A stretch of 64,000 nt of DNA from Lumbricus rubellus (lineage: Eukaryota; Annelida; Clitellata; Crassiclitellata; Lumbricidae), in assembly GCA_945859605.1 (NCBI GenBank), contig OX243821.1:21467873-21531872 (forward strand), read 5' to 3'. Shown here one piece after another: positions 44,501 to 54,660 of the stretch. Made by a program: the position numbers and the translations under genes. A model generated the notes under the pieces. It was not told the origin of the DNA. It searched no databases and saw only the letters and a program-made list of their open reading frames with translations. The stretch's first letter is position 1; each line of letters begins with the position of its first letter.

Positions 44501-47500
44501 GTAACATCTCGTGTTGTTTGTTTGCATATGTAGCCACCATAAAGCAGTTTCTGAAAGACGTCTGCTGGCCAGACATCGACTACCTCATCATCGACACACC
44601 GCCTGGAACTTCCGACGAACACATCACGGTTATTGAACAGTTGCGGCAGTACAAGCCAGATGGCGCTATTCTTGTCACAACTCCTCAGGTGATAATAATA
44701 ATAGTACTAATAACTATCAATATTTATAACAATAGCAATATTAATAACAATATTGCTAAATATTAATAATAATAAAAATAATAAGACTTGTTTCTTGCTG
44801 CAACAGCTCTACATAACTGTCCAGCGCTTAAACTCTGTTTTGGCCTCATGACATTGATCTAAATGTCATGTGGCCAAATGAAACTAAATAAGTAACCTTT
44901 GATTTAAAAGATTTTCTCTTATAATTTTTACACAACGCTACTCTTACACTACTGCGTCCCACATCTGGTTTGTTCGTATTGGAAACTTATTGCATCGTTG
45001 TTCAAGGTACCGATTCAGAGGCTTAGAGCACCTTTAAGTATGTAGCTTCAGCGGCTATATCAATATCTGGTTGGTTGGTTGATTGATTGATTGATTGATT
45101 GATTGATTTCACTGATTGATTGTTTTCACTGATTGATTGATTGACTGACTGATTGATTGACTGACTGATTGATTCATTGTTTTCACTGATTGATTGACTG
45201 ATTGACTGATTGACTGACTGACTGATTGACTGACTGACTGACTGATTGATTCGTTGTTTTCACTGATTGATTGACTGACTGATTGACTGACTGACTGACT
45301 GACTGATTGATTCGTTGTTTTCACTGATTGATTGACTGACTGACTGACTGATTGATTGACTGACTGACTGACTGATTGATTCGTTGTTTTCACTGATTGA
45401 TTGACTGATTGACTGACTGATTGACTGACTGATTGACTGACTGACTGACTGACTGATTGATTCGTTGTTTTCACTGATTGATTGACTGACTGACTGACTG
45501 ATTGATTGACTGACTGACTGACTGATTGATTCGTTGTTTTCACTGATTGACTGATTGACTGACTGATTGACTGACTGACTGACTGACTGACTGATTGATT
45601 CGTTGTTTTCACTGATTGATTGACTGACTGACTGATTGACTGACTGACTGATTGATTCGTTGTTTTCACTGATTGATTGGTTGATTGATTGAATGTTTTC
45701 ACTGATTGACAGGCTGTGGCAACGGGTGATGTGCGTAGAGAATTGTCGTTCTGTAAGAAGACCAACACTCCTGTTATCGGTGTCATCGAGAACATGAGCG
45801 GCTTCGTCTGTCCGCACTGCCAGGTGAATTTGTCAATTTCAATGTGACCAGTTGGTAATTTTGATAACATGTGAGAAATGAAAGTCTACGTTAAATTCGT
45901 GTAGATTACAAGTTATGTTTGCAACTGTCAGCCGAAGGTTCCTTAGGTCCTTAGGATACTACCCATTGTCACTGGAATTTTATATTTTTTCTTTATAATC
46001 TATATAAATAAAAATGAAACTTTCCAATAGTTCATGACGCAATCACGCCGAAACTTACGCACCGATTGTTGTGAAAATTTACCAAAACCTTCCATTCCAA
46101 TAGCACCGTGTCTTTAGATTTCTTTTCCTCGAAAAAACGCTATATTTTCCACAAAAAGTGAACTTTGCAATACGTTCGACCGCCATTTGCAAATTCAACC
46201 AAACCTCACGCTTGCAAAATTTCAGAATCGTCTTGACCCGAAACACAGTGACGAAACATGAATGAAGTCGCGTGCCGTGACGTCATAAGTGAGTCGATTA
46301 ATAATTCCATTGCGAAAACGGCCTTTCCGCTGTCAGTTAGGGATGGTGTGAGGGAGGAAAGGAGCGGAGGGGGAGGAAGGGGAAGGGGGAGAGGGAGGGC
46401 TTTTTTGCCACAGCAACGCGTGGCTGGGTACAGCTAGTGTAAAATAAATAGAAACAATGTATTGTTGCATTACCTGTATTTATTTATTTATTTCTGTTGT
46501 TGTTGTTTTATCAGGAATGCACGAACATATTTTCTAAAGGTGGAGGAAAGTCACTGGCCGAGCTGCACCAAGTTCCTTTTCTTGGTATTTCGGTTTATTG
46601 CAACATTATACTTCAACTCGTTTTCTTTCAATCCATTTCTGAGTTTGTTCAGTGTTGAAGGTGGAGGGCATTTAGGTTAATTGTGTAGACACTCTGGTAC
46701 GAAAGGTCCACTCAGCCTTCCAATTGTCAGTTAGCTATCTGAGTAGTAGGACGTGAAGGGCGCCTTGCATGGCTGCCAAGGATAAAATTCGACGCCTGTG
46801 ACAACTTGTGATCATCAGTCGTTGTGTCGATTTGAAAAATAAATTATTATTATTATTATTACCAAATGTATTGCTTTTTATAATTTAATTTTTTTAATTT
46901 AATTTTTTTATTGTGCCAGAAAAAGAAAGCAGAACATAAGTACAGATGATATCAGATACAAACAATCCCTGTGCAACAGGAAGCCAGGAAAAGCTAGCAG
47001 CTTATATCAACCTGGCTCCTATTACACAATTGAGATTTCAATCGACGTTTGAATGTCTCACAGTTCTAAGCAGAGTTGTGCTGTTCAAGCCAAAGAAATT
47101 GTTAGTACCGTCAAACAATAATTGGCAGTTTATAAAGCAAGACTCGAGAAACTTTATCCGAAGAATGTTATTGGAAAGCATGTACTAAGTACTATCTTAA
47201 CCATAAGTTCTAAGCAGTTCAATTGTGCCTAATGTAAACATACAGCGTTGTTTTTGTGTGAAATTAAACGAATATAGACATAAAATTATAATGATTATAG
47301 TTTTATTATTATATTATGTGAGATGTGACCAATCTTATTTTGTTGTGGATTCTTCTTTTTCTTCTTCTTCCCAGGATGCATTCCTCTGTGTCCGCAGCTG
47401 TCACGATGTCTGGACGGCCAGGCGCAGAACCTCAACGCGCTTTCCCTTACAACGGCCAAAGATTCGATTGATGCTATTGTTAACGGAATCATTGCTCGCA

Positions 47501-47520
47501 GTTCTTCGAACAATGGATAA
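41456..47520 (+). CDS. NUBP2: cytosolic Fe-S cluster assembly factor NUBP2 (spliced)
   Basis: A MRP/Nbp35-type P-loop ATPase of the cytosolic iron-sulfur assembly (CIA) pathway. With NUBP1 it forms the scaffold that builds 4Fe-4S clusters for cytosolic and nuclear proteins. Coding exons: 41456-41589, 42025-42113, 42950-43059, 44534-44688, 45713-45823, 46515-46584, 47375-47520. All joins are GT-AG with matching phases, giving 270 codons plus the missing start, against 271 in human. Visible motifs: [16 protein letters not shown] (deviant Walker A with the signature Lys), [37 protein letters not shown] (Walker B region), [17 protein letters not shown], and the C-terminal cluster ligand motif CPHCQEC. 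The reading frame is intact, so this is very likely a functional host gene. Only the first few residues are missing from the model. Confidence 0.93.
42025..42113 (+). CDS. NUBP2: NUBP2 coding exon b
   Basis: Acceptor TTTCAG, donor [26 protein letters not shown] then NRNVLQCEE, ending with two bases of a glycine codon. Confidence 0.92.
42130..42730 (+). mobile_element. LINE 3' end in NUBP2 intron
   Basis: Plus-strand reading: [51 protein letters not shown]. This is the CR1/L2-type RT C-terminus (xLAPxYLxDLL...LxVPxxxxxxxxRAFSxxGPxLWNxLPxxLR); the Trp of LWN is a TAG stop. Two successive LINE/SINE-type tails follow, GGGAGCACTTCTGAGTAG...CGCTATATAAATTCTTGAAT and GGGAGCGCCTCAGAGGAG...GTGCTATATAAATTG. 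Confidence 0.7.
42950..43059 (+). CDS. NUBP2: NUBP2 coding exon c
   Basis: Acceptor TTTCCAG, donor [26 protein letters not shown] then [12 protein letters not shown], ending in one base of an alanine codon. Confidence 0.92.
43165..43490 (-). mobile_element. LINE RT C-terminal fragment in NUBP2 intron
   Basis: The minus strand reads [53 protein letters not shown]: the same RT C-terminal region as at 236-470 and 42130, from a different copy. LWNSLP is LLNSLP here. Confidence 0.65.
43491..44152. other. NUBP2 intron, no feature seen
   Basis: Intron sequence with loosely repeated words (CAGAGTACATTCATTC, CTTCAAGAGAYCTAC near 43620-43660 and 43870-43920), suggesting an old duplication of about 240 bp. 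Confidence 0.45.
44153..44493. mobile_element. hAT MITE in NUBP2 intron
   Basis: Left end CAGTGGTTCCCAACC, right end (complement) CAACGGTTCCCAACCCG. The 8 bp flanks ATCTAGAG and ATCTACGG match at 6 of 8. The CAGxGGTTCxCAACC terminus is typical of Charlie-like hAT elements. 341 bp, no coding capacity. Confidence 0.85.
44534..44688 (+). CDS. NUBP2: NUBP2 coding exon d (Walker B)
   Basis: Acceptor ATATGTAG, donor [35 protein letters not shown], ending LVTTPQ. A hAT MITE ends only 40 bases upstream of this exon. Confidence 0.93.
45070..45712. repeat. GATT/GACT minisatellite ending at a splice acceptor
   Basis: Blocks of TGATTGAC/TGACTGAC separated by a recurrent spacer TTGTTTTCACTGATTGATT (about ten times, spacing 45-75 bp) give a higher-order array. 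The last unit, TGTTTTCACTGATTGACAG, supplies the acceptor of NUBP2 exon e. Long SQSV-type open frames on the minus strand are by-products. Confidence 0.95.
45713..45823 (+). CDS. NUBP2: NUBP2 coding exon e
   Basis: Acceptor GATTGACAG, which lies in the last unit of a long GATT/GACT minisatellite; donor [26 protein letters not shown], then [12 protein letters not shown], carrying the first two cysteines of the cluster motif. Confidence 0.93.
45999..46437 (+). mobile_element. non-autonomous Helitron in NUBP2 intron
   Basis: Begins TCTATATAAATAAAAATG after an A and ends GGGTACAGCTAG before a T, the A|TC...CTAG|T arrangement of Helitrons. Just before the end, GCCAC-AGCAACGC-GTGGC can form the usual terminal hairpin. 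CAACGCGTGGCTGGGTACAG is close to 3' ends I remember from arthropod and mollusc Helitrons. 439 bp, no Rep/helicase gene. Confidence 0.85.
46515..46584 (+). CDS. NUBP2: NUBP2 coding exon f
   Basis: Acceptor TTTATCAG, donor [26 protein letters not shown] then PFL and one base of Gly. The CPHC-xEC motif is thus split by an intron. Confidence 0.9.
46585..47374. other. last NUBP2 intron, no feature seen
   Basis: AT-rich intron with a TTATTATTATTATTA run near 46842. The 80-codon plus-strand frame at 46946 has no recognisable motif. Confidence 0.5.
47375..47520 (+). CDS. NUBP2: NUBP2 last coding exon
   Basis: Acceptor CTTCTTCCCAG. Reads [18 protein letters not shown] then [22 protein letters not shown], in the frame set by exon f (PFLG-CIPL; other animals have PFLGxVPLDPxL). 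The final codons AAC AAT GGA TAA coincide with the first unit of the minisatellite that follows. Confidence 0.88.
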
Positions 47521-47660
47521 CAATAACAATGGATAACAATAACAATGGATAACAATAACAATGGATAACAATAACAATGGATAACAATAACAGTGGATAA
47601 CAATAACAGTGGATAACAATAACAGTGGATAACAATAACAGTGGATACCAATAACAATGG
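47509..47660. repeat. 16 bp minisatellite overlapping the NUBP2 stop codon
   Basis: AACAATGGATAACAAT repeated about nine times; the later units have CAGTGG for CAATGG. The first unit begins in the last codons of NUBP2 and contributes its TAA. Confidence 0.95.
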
Positions 47661-47891
47661 CTGCTGATGATGATTGTATTTAGGGGGCTCCAGGAATTCA
47701 TCTAATTCTTTGTGACTGTAGCCGTTACTATAAAGTATAAACTAATGGAAGTAGCACAGTTTTTCGCATTGATGATGATTGGGTTGCATTACATTGCTCA
47801 GAGACAGATTTGTTATCATAGGCTTTTGATAGATTATATTATGTTGAAAAATTCAGTCAAGCATCTACAATTGAATGCAACTTTTGTTTAA

Positions 47892-48915
47892 CCCTCATCC
47901 GAACAAGCGAAAATCCAACTTAATTTGAACAAGGGGGGGTCTGGCCAGATTCCCCGTTTAAATGTAGGTTTTTCATAGGTAATAGTGTTTTTTATATGCC
48001 AATTTTGTAGGATGATGTCAGAATAACTAGAAACAACAATGTATTAGTCTCTCTATGCAACATAAATCATTTTTGTTATGAATTTTAGACTAGACCCCTC
48101 TACGTGTTTAGTAACAATAATTGTGACGGTTTGTCAGACCTATTTCATGGACTCAATAACTGTCTATCTATAAAATTTGGAAAATCAAATAAAGAAATCA
48201 TAATTCTAGTAATGTTAGTATTAAATGCTGTTAAATTCAAAGTCAATATGACTGTTTTATATAAAATATCTATAAAAAAATTAATGGAATATACCTTCAC
48301 CTAAATTGTAAGCATGTATCATAGCCCGGGTTTGTATGTCGTATGTTGATGTCTCATCTCATTGGTTGGGAAGCTGTCAATACTATCTTGAATATTCTCT
48401 GACAATGTGTCCGTATTCTTTTATTCCACATTTTTTGCTAAACTACAATGTGCAACAGAGCACATTCTTTTGGCAATGCATTTGTCTGCCAAACATATCC
48501 GGATCTTTACTTGTATTCAGGTCTCGGCTTCATCAGTATCAACAGTTTCGTCATCATCTTCACTATTAAGTCCAGTCTCATCATCATGTTCATCATCATC
48601 TTCATTTTCAACACTGTTTTTATCATAAGAAACACCTGAAGGTTGTTCTTCAGGCATTGGTATCTTTTCACGTTCACATTCTTTGTTATTGCTCTTATTG
48701 TCGACGCTGTCAACATTATACAGTATGATCCGTCAGTATTATCTTCAGTATCTCCTTATCACTCAACCGATTTGGTCGCTTAGATGTGCTAATTGTAGCT
48801 CATCCATATAGGAACAAAGTCATAAAAGCAATTTGAGAAACTATCACTTTAAAAAAGTTATGCCCCAAATATATGAAGGGGGGTCTGGCCAGACCCCCCC
48901 TTGTTCGGATTAGGG
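47892..48915. mobile_element. piggyBac-type element with TTAA target site
   Basis: TTAA (47888-47891) precedes CCCTCATCCGAACAAG and TTAA (48916-48919) follows the complement of CCCTAATCCGAACAAG: terminal repeats matching at 15 of 16, with the CCCT start and TTAA duplication of piggyBac. Both ends also carry GGGGGGGTCTGGCCAGA. The minus strand of 48530-48680 encodes KIPMPEEQPSGVSYD then NEDDDEHDDE...SEDDDETVDTDEAE, an acidic stretch like the N-terminus of piggyBac transposases. The catalytic core is missing. Confidence 0.88.
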
Positions 48916-49038
48916 TTAATCAAGACTTCAGGCTGGCAAAACGCAGTCTGTTACATCTTCTTCCTCTTTGTTTCTCTGCTGTCAGGCAGGTTCATATGTC
49001 CAATGATGCCACGCATATCTGTTCTGTACATCCATCTT

Positions 49039-49430
49039 CAAGGCTGTAGCCAGGACTTTATTTCGGGGGGTGTTTTCAGTGGCGGCTAGGAATTATGTTT
49101 AGGGGAGGCTGAAATTCCCGAAATCTTTGAAAATATTTTCCATTTTCGCCGCCAAAATTTCTGATGACCTTTTTTTTAGTCATCCGGTCGAAATCTTTTA
49201 AATATTTTCCATTTTCGCCACCAAAAATTTCTCATGACCTTTTTTTAGTCATCCGGTCGAAATCTTTTAAATATTTTCGCCGTCAAATTTCTATTACTTC
49301 ATTGGGGGGTGTTTTCATGCCTTTTTCAGGGTTTTTTGCATCACGAACTAGAAAATGCAATAGATTTTTTTCGGAATTTTTTTTTCGGGGGTGTTCAAAC
49401 ACCCAAAACACCCCCCTGTCTACGGCCTTG
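49039..49430. mobile_element. hAT MITE with 8 bp target duplication
   Basis: Left end CAAGGCTGTAGCCAGG, right end (complement) CAAGGCCGTAGACAGG. The flanks are a perfect TCCATCTT duplication (49031-49038 and 49431-49438). Inside are three ~65 bp tandem copies of GAAATCTTTxAAATATTTTC with GACCTTTTTTTAGTCATCCG, and a GGGTGTTCAAACACCC palindrome near the right end. The partial copy at 5290-5624 is a relative. Confidence 0.9.
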
Positions 49431-49738
49431 TCCATCTTTAACTTTGAGTTGCCACCGAAGGACGATAAAAACTTTATCCCAAGAGCCCTCTATAAGAGCC
49501 TTCTCAACAAGTGTTTGTGTAACCCTTAGTACTTCCCTTCCATGTAACTGAGTTGCGGTTTTGTCAACCTGTGTTCTTTTTCACATTAAACGAATATATA
49601 TATATATATCTTTAGCCCTCTGCAATCTGTTACATATAACAAATTTAATAAAGGTTTTATGTACAAGTTCGCATGCAACACAAATAAATATTGGGTTTGA
49701 ATTAATATCGATGGTTTTGACAGTGTCTTGTCTTGTCT

Positions 49739-50460
49739 TTAACCTTCCTCGATTCGAGGGTTGGTCGCTTCATGGACATGTCTTCGCCACTTTTTCCTGT
49801 TCTCCGTCTCCTTCAATATCTGCTCGAATGGTAGTTCCATCCATGTGATGACATTAGCGATCCAACCCATCCTCGGTCTTCCCCTTGCCCTTGATCCCGA
49901 CATCGTACCCTGTATTATTTCCTTCTCCATACAGCCCCCCTGTTTTCTCATCAAATGACCGAAGTAAATGAGTTTCCTTCTTTTTATCGAGTTCAATAAG
50001 GTTCTTTCTGTTCCAGTTTTCTCCAATTATACCCATTCGTTTGTTCTTTTTTCCGTCCATTGTACTCTCAAGATCTTTCTTAGGCATTTCATTTCAAAAG
50101 CATTTATTCTGTCTTCTTCTCTTTTTCTGATCGTCCAACTTTCACACCCATAAGTCGCCACTGGCCATACCAACGCCTTCATAAGTCTGATCTTGGTAAT
50201 CATTTTTATATTATGACTTTTCCATATTGTCTTCAACGCTGTTCCTGTGTTGAGTCCTCTTGCTAGTTTTTCTCGTATATCTTTGCTGCTATCTGCGTCT
50301 TCAGTTATCATTGATCCCAGGTAATGGAAGGTGTCCACCTGTTCCAGTTTTTTCCCTCCAATTTCAATATTACACGTTCTATCTTTTTGTGTCATGACTT
50401 TAGTTTTATCCATGTTTATCCTCAGACCTCTCTTCTCTCCTGCTTGATGTAATTTGACAG
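49739..50460 (-). pseudogene. LINE (endonuclease-RT type) C-terminal region
   Basis: The minus strand reads MDKTKVMTQ, LEQVDTFHYLGSMITEDADS, SKDIREKLARG, KIRLMKALVWPVATYGCESW, INAFEMKCLRKILRVQWTEK, TNEWV (50413-50027). After a frameshift near 50030 it continues RRKLIYFGHLMRKQGGCMEK, GRPRMGWIANVITWM and RKKWRRHV (to 49739). This is the post-catalytic thumb and C-terminal region of the non-LTR group usually annotated as endonuclease-reverse transcriptase. Palm motifs A-C are absent (5' truncation near 50460). At least one frameshift, so inactive. Confidence 0.85.
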
Positions 50461-50810
50461 TGTACAGTCAATGATTTTCTGTGTTTTAGTTCTAAAGTCA
50501 TCCATTCCTAAAGCTTTCTCATTATTCAAGAAATAGGCCTACAATGTTTTCCTGTTAGAATATTGGACCTATTTCAATCATCGCCATAATAATTGAGCTT
50601 GTGAGGGGGAGACGTTAGACGTCACAATTTTTCAGATTTCGTCGTATGTTTTTATGTATGACCGGAACGAGGATTATAAAACTAATAATACGCTCAATAT
50701 GGCTGTCTTCAAGCTGAGATGGGATACTACCCCCATTAGAGTGACAGAAGCTTTAGGAGTCCAACTTCACATATCTATATTTGCTTGTATCATTCGAACT
50801 CACTGCAAGA
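50461..50810. other. no gene seen
   Basis: Unremarkable spacer between the LINE fragment and the satellite. Confidence 0.5.
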
Positions 50811-52866
50811 CCGCACCCTAGCCACGTACGAATTCGCGCTGTCTCTCCCGCCTACGCACGACCACGCCCTAACCACGTACGAATTCGCCTAGCCACGTAC
50901 GAATTCGTGCTGCCTTTCCCGCCTACGCACTACCACGCCCTGACCGCGCCCTAACCACGCCCTAACCACGTACGAATTCGCCTAGCCACGTACGAATTCG
51001 TGCTGCCTTTCCCGCCTACGCACTACCACGCCCTGACCGCGCCCTAACCACGCCCTAACCACGTATGAATTCGTCTAGCCACGTACGAATTCGTGCTGCC
51101 TTTCCCGCCTACGCAAGACCACGCCCTAACCACGTACGAATTCGCCTAGCCACGTACGAATTCGTGCTGCCTTTCCCGCCTACGCACTACCACGCCCTGA
51201 CCACGCCCTAACCACGTACGAATTCGCCTAGCCACGTACGAATTCGTGCTGCCTTTCCCGCCTACGCACTACCACGCCCTGACCGCGCCCTAACCACGCC
51301 CTAACCACGTACGAATTCGCCTAGCCACGTACGAATTCGTGCTGCCTTTCCCGCCTACGCACTACCACGCCCTGACCGCGCCCTAACCACGTATGAATTC
51401 GTCTAGCCACGTACGAATTCGTGCTGCCTTTCCCGCCTACGCAAGACCACGCCCTAACCACGTACGAATTCGCCTAGCCACGTACGAATTCGTGCTGCCT
51501 TTCCCGCCTACGCACTACCACGCCCTGACCACGCCCTAACCACGTACGAATTCGCCTAGCCACGTACGAATTCGTGCTGCCTTTCCCGCCTACGCACGAC
51601 CACGCCATAACCACGTACGAATTCGTGCTGCCTTTCCCGCCTACGCACTACCACGCCCTGACCACGCCCTAACCACGTACGAATTCGCATAGCCACGTAC
51701 GAATTCGTGCTGCCTTTCCCGCCTACGCACTACCACGCCCTAACCACGTACGAATTCGCCTAGCCACGTACGAATTCGTGCTGCCTTTCCCGCCTACGCA
51801 CTACCACGCCCTGACCACGCCCTAACCACGTACGAATTCGCCTAGCCACGTACGAATTCGTGCTGCCTTTCCCGCCTACGCACGACCACGCCATAACCAC
51901 GTACGAATTCGTGCTGCCTTTCCCGCCTACGCACTACCACGCCCTGACCACGCCCTAACCACGTACGAATTTGCATAGCCACGTACGAATTCGTGCTGCC
52001 TTTCCCGCCTACGCACTACCACGCCCTAACCACGTACGAATTCGCCTAGCCACGTACAAATTCGTGCTGCCTTTCCCGCCTACGCACTACCACGCCCTGA
52101 CCACGCCCTAACCACGTACGAATTCGCCTAGCTACGTACGGTATCGCGCTGCCTCTCCCGCCTACGCACTACCACGCCCTGACCGCGCCCTAACCACGTA
52201 CGAATTCGTGCTGACTTTCCCGCCTACGCACTACCACGCCCTGACCACGCCCTAACCACGTATGAATTCGCCTAGCCACGTACGATTTTGCGCTGCCTCT
52301 CCCGCCTACGCACTACCACGCCCTGACCACGCCCTAACCACGTACGAATTCGTCTAGCCACGTACGAATTCGCTTTGCCTTTCCCGCCTACGCACTACCA
52401 CGCCCTAACCACGTACGAATTCGCCTAGCCACGTACGATTTTGCTTTCTCCCCGCCTACGCACGATCACGCCCTGACCACGCCCTAACCACGTACGAATT
52501 CGCTTTGTCTCTCCCGCCTACGTACGACCACGCCCTAACCACGCCCTAACCACGTACGAATTCGCCTAGCCACGTACGATTTTGCGTTGTCTTTCCCGCC
52601 TACGCACTACCACGCCCTAACCACGTACGAATTCGCGTTGTCTCTCCCGCCTACGCACGACCACGCCCTAACCACGCCCTAACCACGTACGAATTCGCCT
52701 AACCACGTACGATTTTGCGTTGTCTTTCCCGCCTACGCACTACCACGCCCTAACCACGTACGAATTCGCGTTGTCTCTCCCGCCTACGCACGACCACGCC
52801 CTAACCACGTACGAATTCGCCTAACATGGTACGAATTCGCGTTGTCTTTCCCGCCTACGCACTGGC
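50811..52866. repeat. GC-rich satellite, 71/82/93 bp units built on an 11 bp sub-unit
   Basis: About 25 units of CTAGCCACGTACGAATTCG, TGCTGCCTTTCCCGCCTACG, CACTA, then one to three copies of CCACGCCCTRA, then CCACGTACGAATTCGC. Unit length varies in 11 bp steps with the number of CCACGCCCTRA copies. Each unit has two GAATTC sites. The 3' third (from about 52380) is more diverged (CGATTTTGCGTTGTC variants). No open frame is conserved. Confidence 0.97.
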
Positions 52867-53397
52867 TCTGCCCTATTTATACAATCATTCGATCGATTTC
52901 AAAAATCCATCAAATCATTCCTACCATCCATTTACCCAGTATCCACCTCTTCATTTATCCATCCATCCACAACAAAGAATTAAAAGTTTTGTGTGAACCA
53001 TGATTTGATTATTATACATGAATCGAATACAATTCTACATAATGCAACATTTCATTTTGTTTTGCTTTGATTATATACGGTTTTAAAATTTAAATACATG
53101 GTTCTATATTTCAAATAGGTGTTTCTTTATAGTGACACTGCAGGGCTGTTTTAAAGGATTTGTTAGATGTGCACACATTGCAGTGCACAAACCTCCTTCT
53201 TCGCCTGCCAATCCTCCATGGTAAACACTCCAACTCGCAGGCCAATGACCTATTTCACTAGTTTCGTCGGCACAGAAGTGCTTCTACAACAGTACTGCAC
53301 CTGTCCATTTAGAACTGTAGCCTAACATTCTGTGTACAACTGCGCGCCAAAAAAGCCCTGAATGACAGAATTGAAACAATTAAAGTTTAGTTTGTTT

Positions 53398-53613
53398 GTA
53401 TGTGCACTTGTTATAGCGCCCCTTCAAGCTCTCTCTCTCTACTCAGAGGCGCTCCCGAATGCAGAGCGGACACTGCATCGGAGTTTCACGCCGAAGCGCT
53501 GAGCAATCGTGAGCGAAGGACTTGCCCAAGGTCCTTACGCGGCGAGGTGGATTCGAACCTCGAACCTTCCGGCTCCAAGGCAACGACGCCACCACTACAC
53601 CACCGCGCCCCAC
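53398..53613 (-). mobile_element. tRNA-derived SINE, copy 1
   Basis: Minus strand: GGGGCGCGGTGGTGTAGTGG (box A region), CCTTGGAGCCGGAAGGTTCG, AGGTTCGAATCC (box B), GTAAGGACCTTGGGCAAGTC, GGGAGCGCCTCTGAG, ending GCGCTATAACAAGTGCACAT and ACAAACAAA. A full-length copy of the family. Confidence 0.9.
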
Positions 53614-53700
53614 AAATTCTAGTTATAGAATTAAAACAAATGAGCTATCAGAGAATTACGGAATATGATCAGTTTAGTCTACATACTGAGTTTTCATAAT

Positions 53701-53863
53701 CAGAGGCGCTCCCGAATACAGCGCGGACACTGCACACCGAAGCACTGAGCAATTGCGGGTGAAGGACTTTCCCTAGGTCCCTACGCGGCAACGTGAGCTG
53801 GATTCGAACCTGCAACCCTATCGCTGCAAGGCGACGAACATACCCACTACACCAACGCGCCCC
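53701..53863 (-). mobile_element. tRNA-derived SINE, copy 2 (3'-truncated)
   Basis: Same head (GGGGCGCGTTGGTGTAGTGG, box B GGTTCGAATCC) but the body stops at GGGAGCGCCTCTG, without the GCGCTATAACAAG tail. Confidence 0.85.
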
Positions 53864-54660
53864 ACAAAATTACAGTCAACTGATAGAACTGCAGCAAAGG
53901 CTGCAACCTTGGGTGAAGACTTAGGGGGCAGAGGGACGGTCGGAGTCGCGGTCGCATAAATGAATGTGGTAGGGGACTGAGGAATTCTCTCCACATTTAA
54001 GCCTGGAGATGGATTACATGTGAAGGAATTCCATCCCCCCGCATAGTTGCAATCACGTCTTAAAAGTTGGGGGGGACCATAATGAATCACGTCCTAAAAG
54101 TTGGGGGGCGGGACCATAATAATGAAGTTAGGGGACCACTCAAATGTTGGAGGAGACGCGTCCCGTGGGTCCCATAGGGTGGTTGCGCCTATGTCCCCCC
54201 CGCTATTATAGTGAAAGTTTGTAATAATTTTGTTTTACTCATTCGATAAAATAATTATTATTCCCACGTATTCCCTCTCCACATGTTTAATCGTTATCGT
54301 AATCGTAATCGTAAAATCGAGATTTCTAGAGCGCTACTCGAAGGCCAAGCGCGGGGCACCAGCTTATTCACGAGCGCTGATGTTTAAACAGAGTTATATC
54401 GCTGGCTCCAGCTTCAACCGCGGTTGCAATGCCGATGGGTCTGAGACGGGCCCCGTCTCACCCGACTGGGTTAGCGATCTGCAGGTTGCCCGTTGGAGCG
54501 ACCCCACCGTTGTAGAGATTGCCCCACAGCGTTGCTTTCGGTCGTGACATCGTCGCTAGTAAAAACAATGCGATTCCGAAAGGTCTGAAAAATTGAATAC
54601 AGGCAAATAATTAATTATTACTATTGCGGTTCTGATGATCCATTATGAGAATTGTTAAAA
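53864..54660. other. no clear gene
   Basis: GGGGGACCATAATGAATCAC and GTTGGGGGG words recur at 54060-54135, as in MITE-type ends, but I could not pair termini. 54320-54560 is GC-rich with GAGCGCTACTCGAAGGCC and may be another repeat tail; the 105-codon frame there has no recognisable motif. 54661-54715 is a GATCGGTCGGTCG run. Confidence 0.35.

Noticed and set aside
45109..45870. 253- and 185-codon NQSVSQS frames
   Set aside because: By-product of the GATT/GACT minisatellite; the strand is opposite to NUBP2 and the frame overlaps its exon e.
47295..47701. Minus-strand frames with [14 protein letters not shown] repeats
   Set aside because: Antisense reading of the 16 bp minisatellite at the NUBP2 3' end.
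50811..52866. CRISPR-like array
   Set aside because: Regular repeats, but the spacers are themselves repeats and the genome is eukaryotic; it is a satellite.
53400..53699. 99-codon plus-strand frame starting MCTCYSAP
   Set aside because: It lies on the antisense of a SINE copy.
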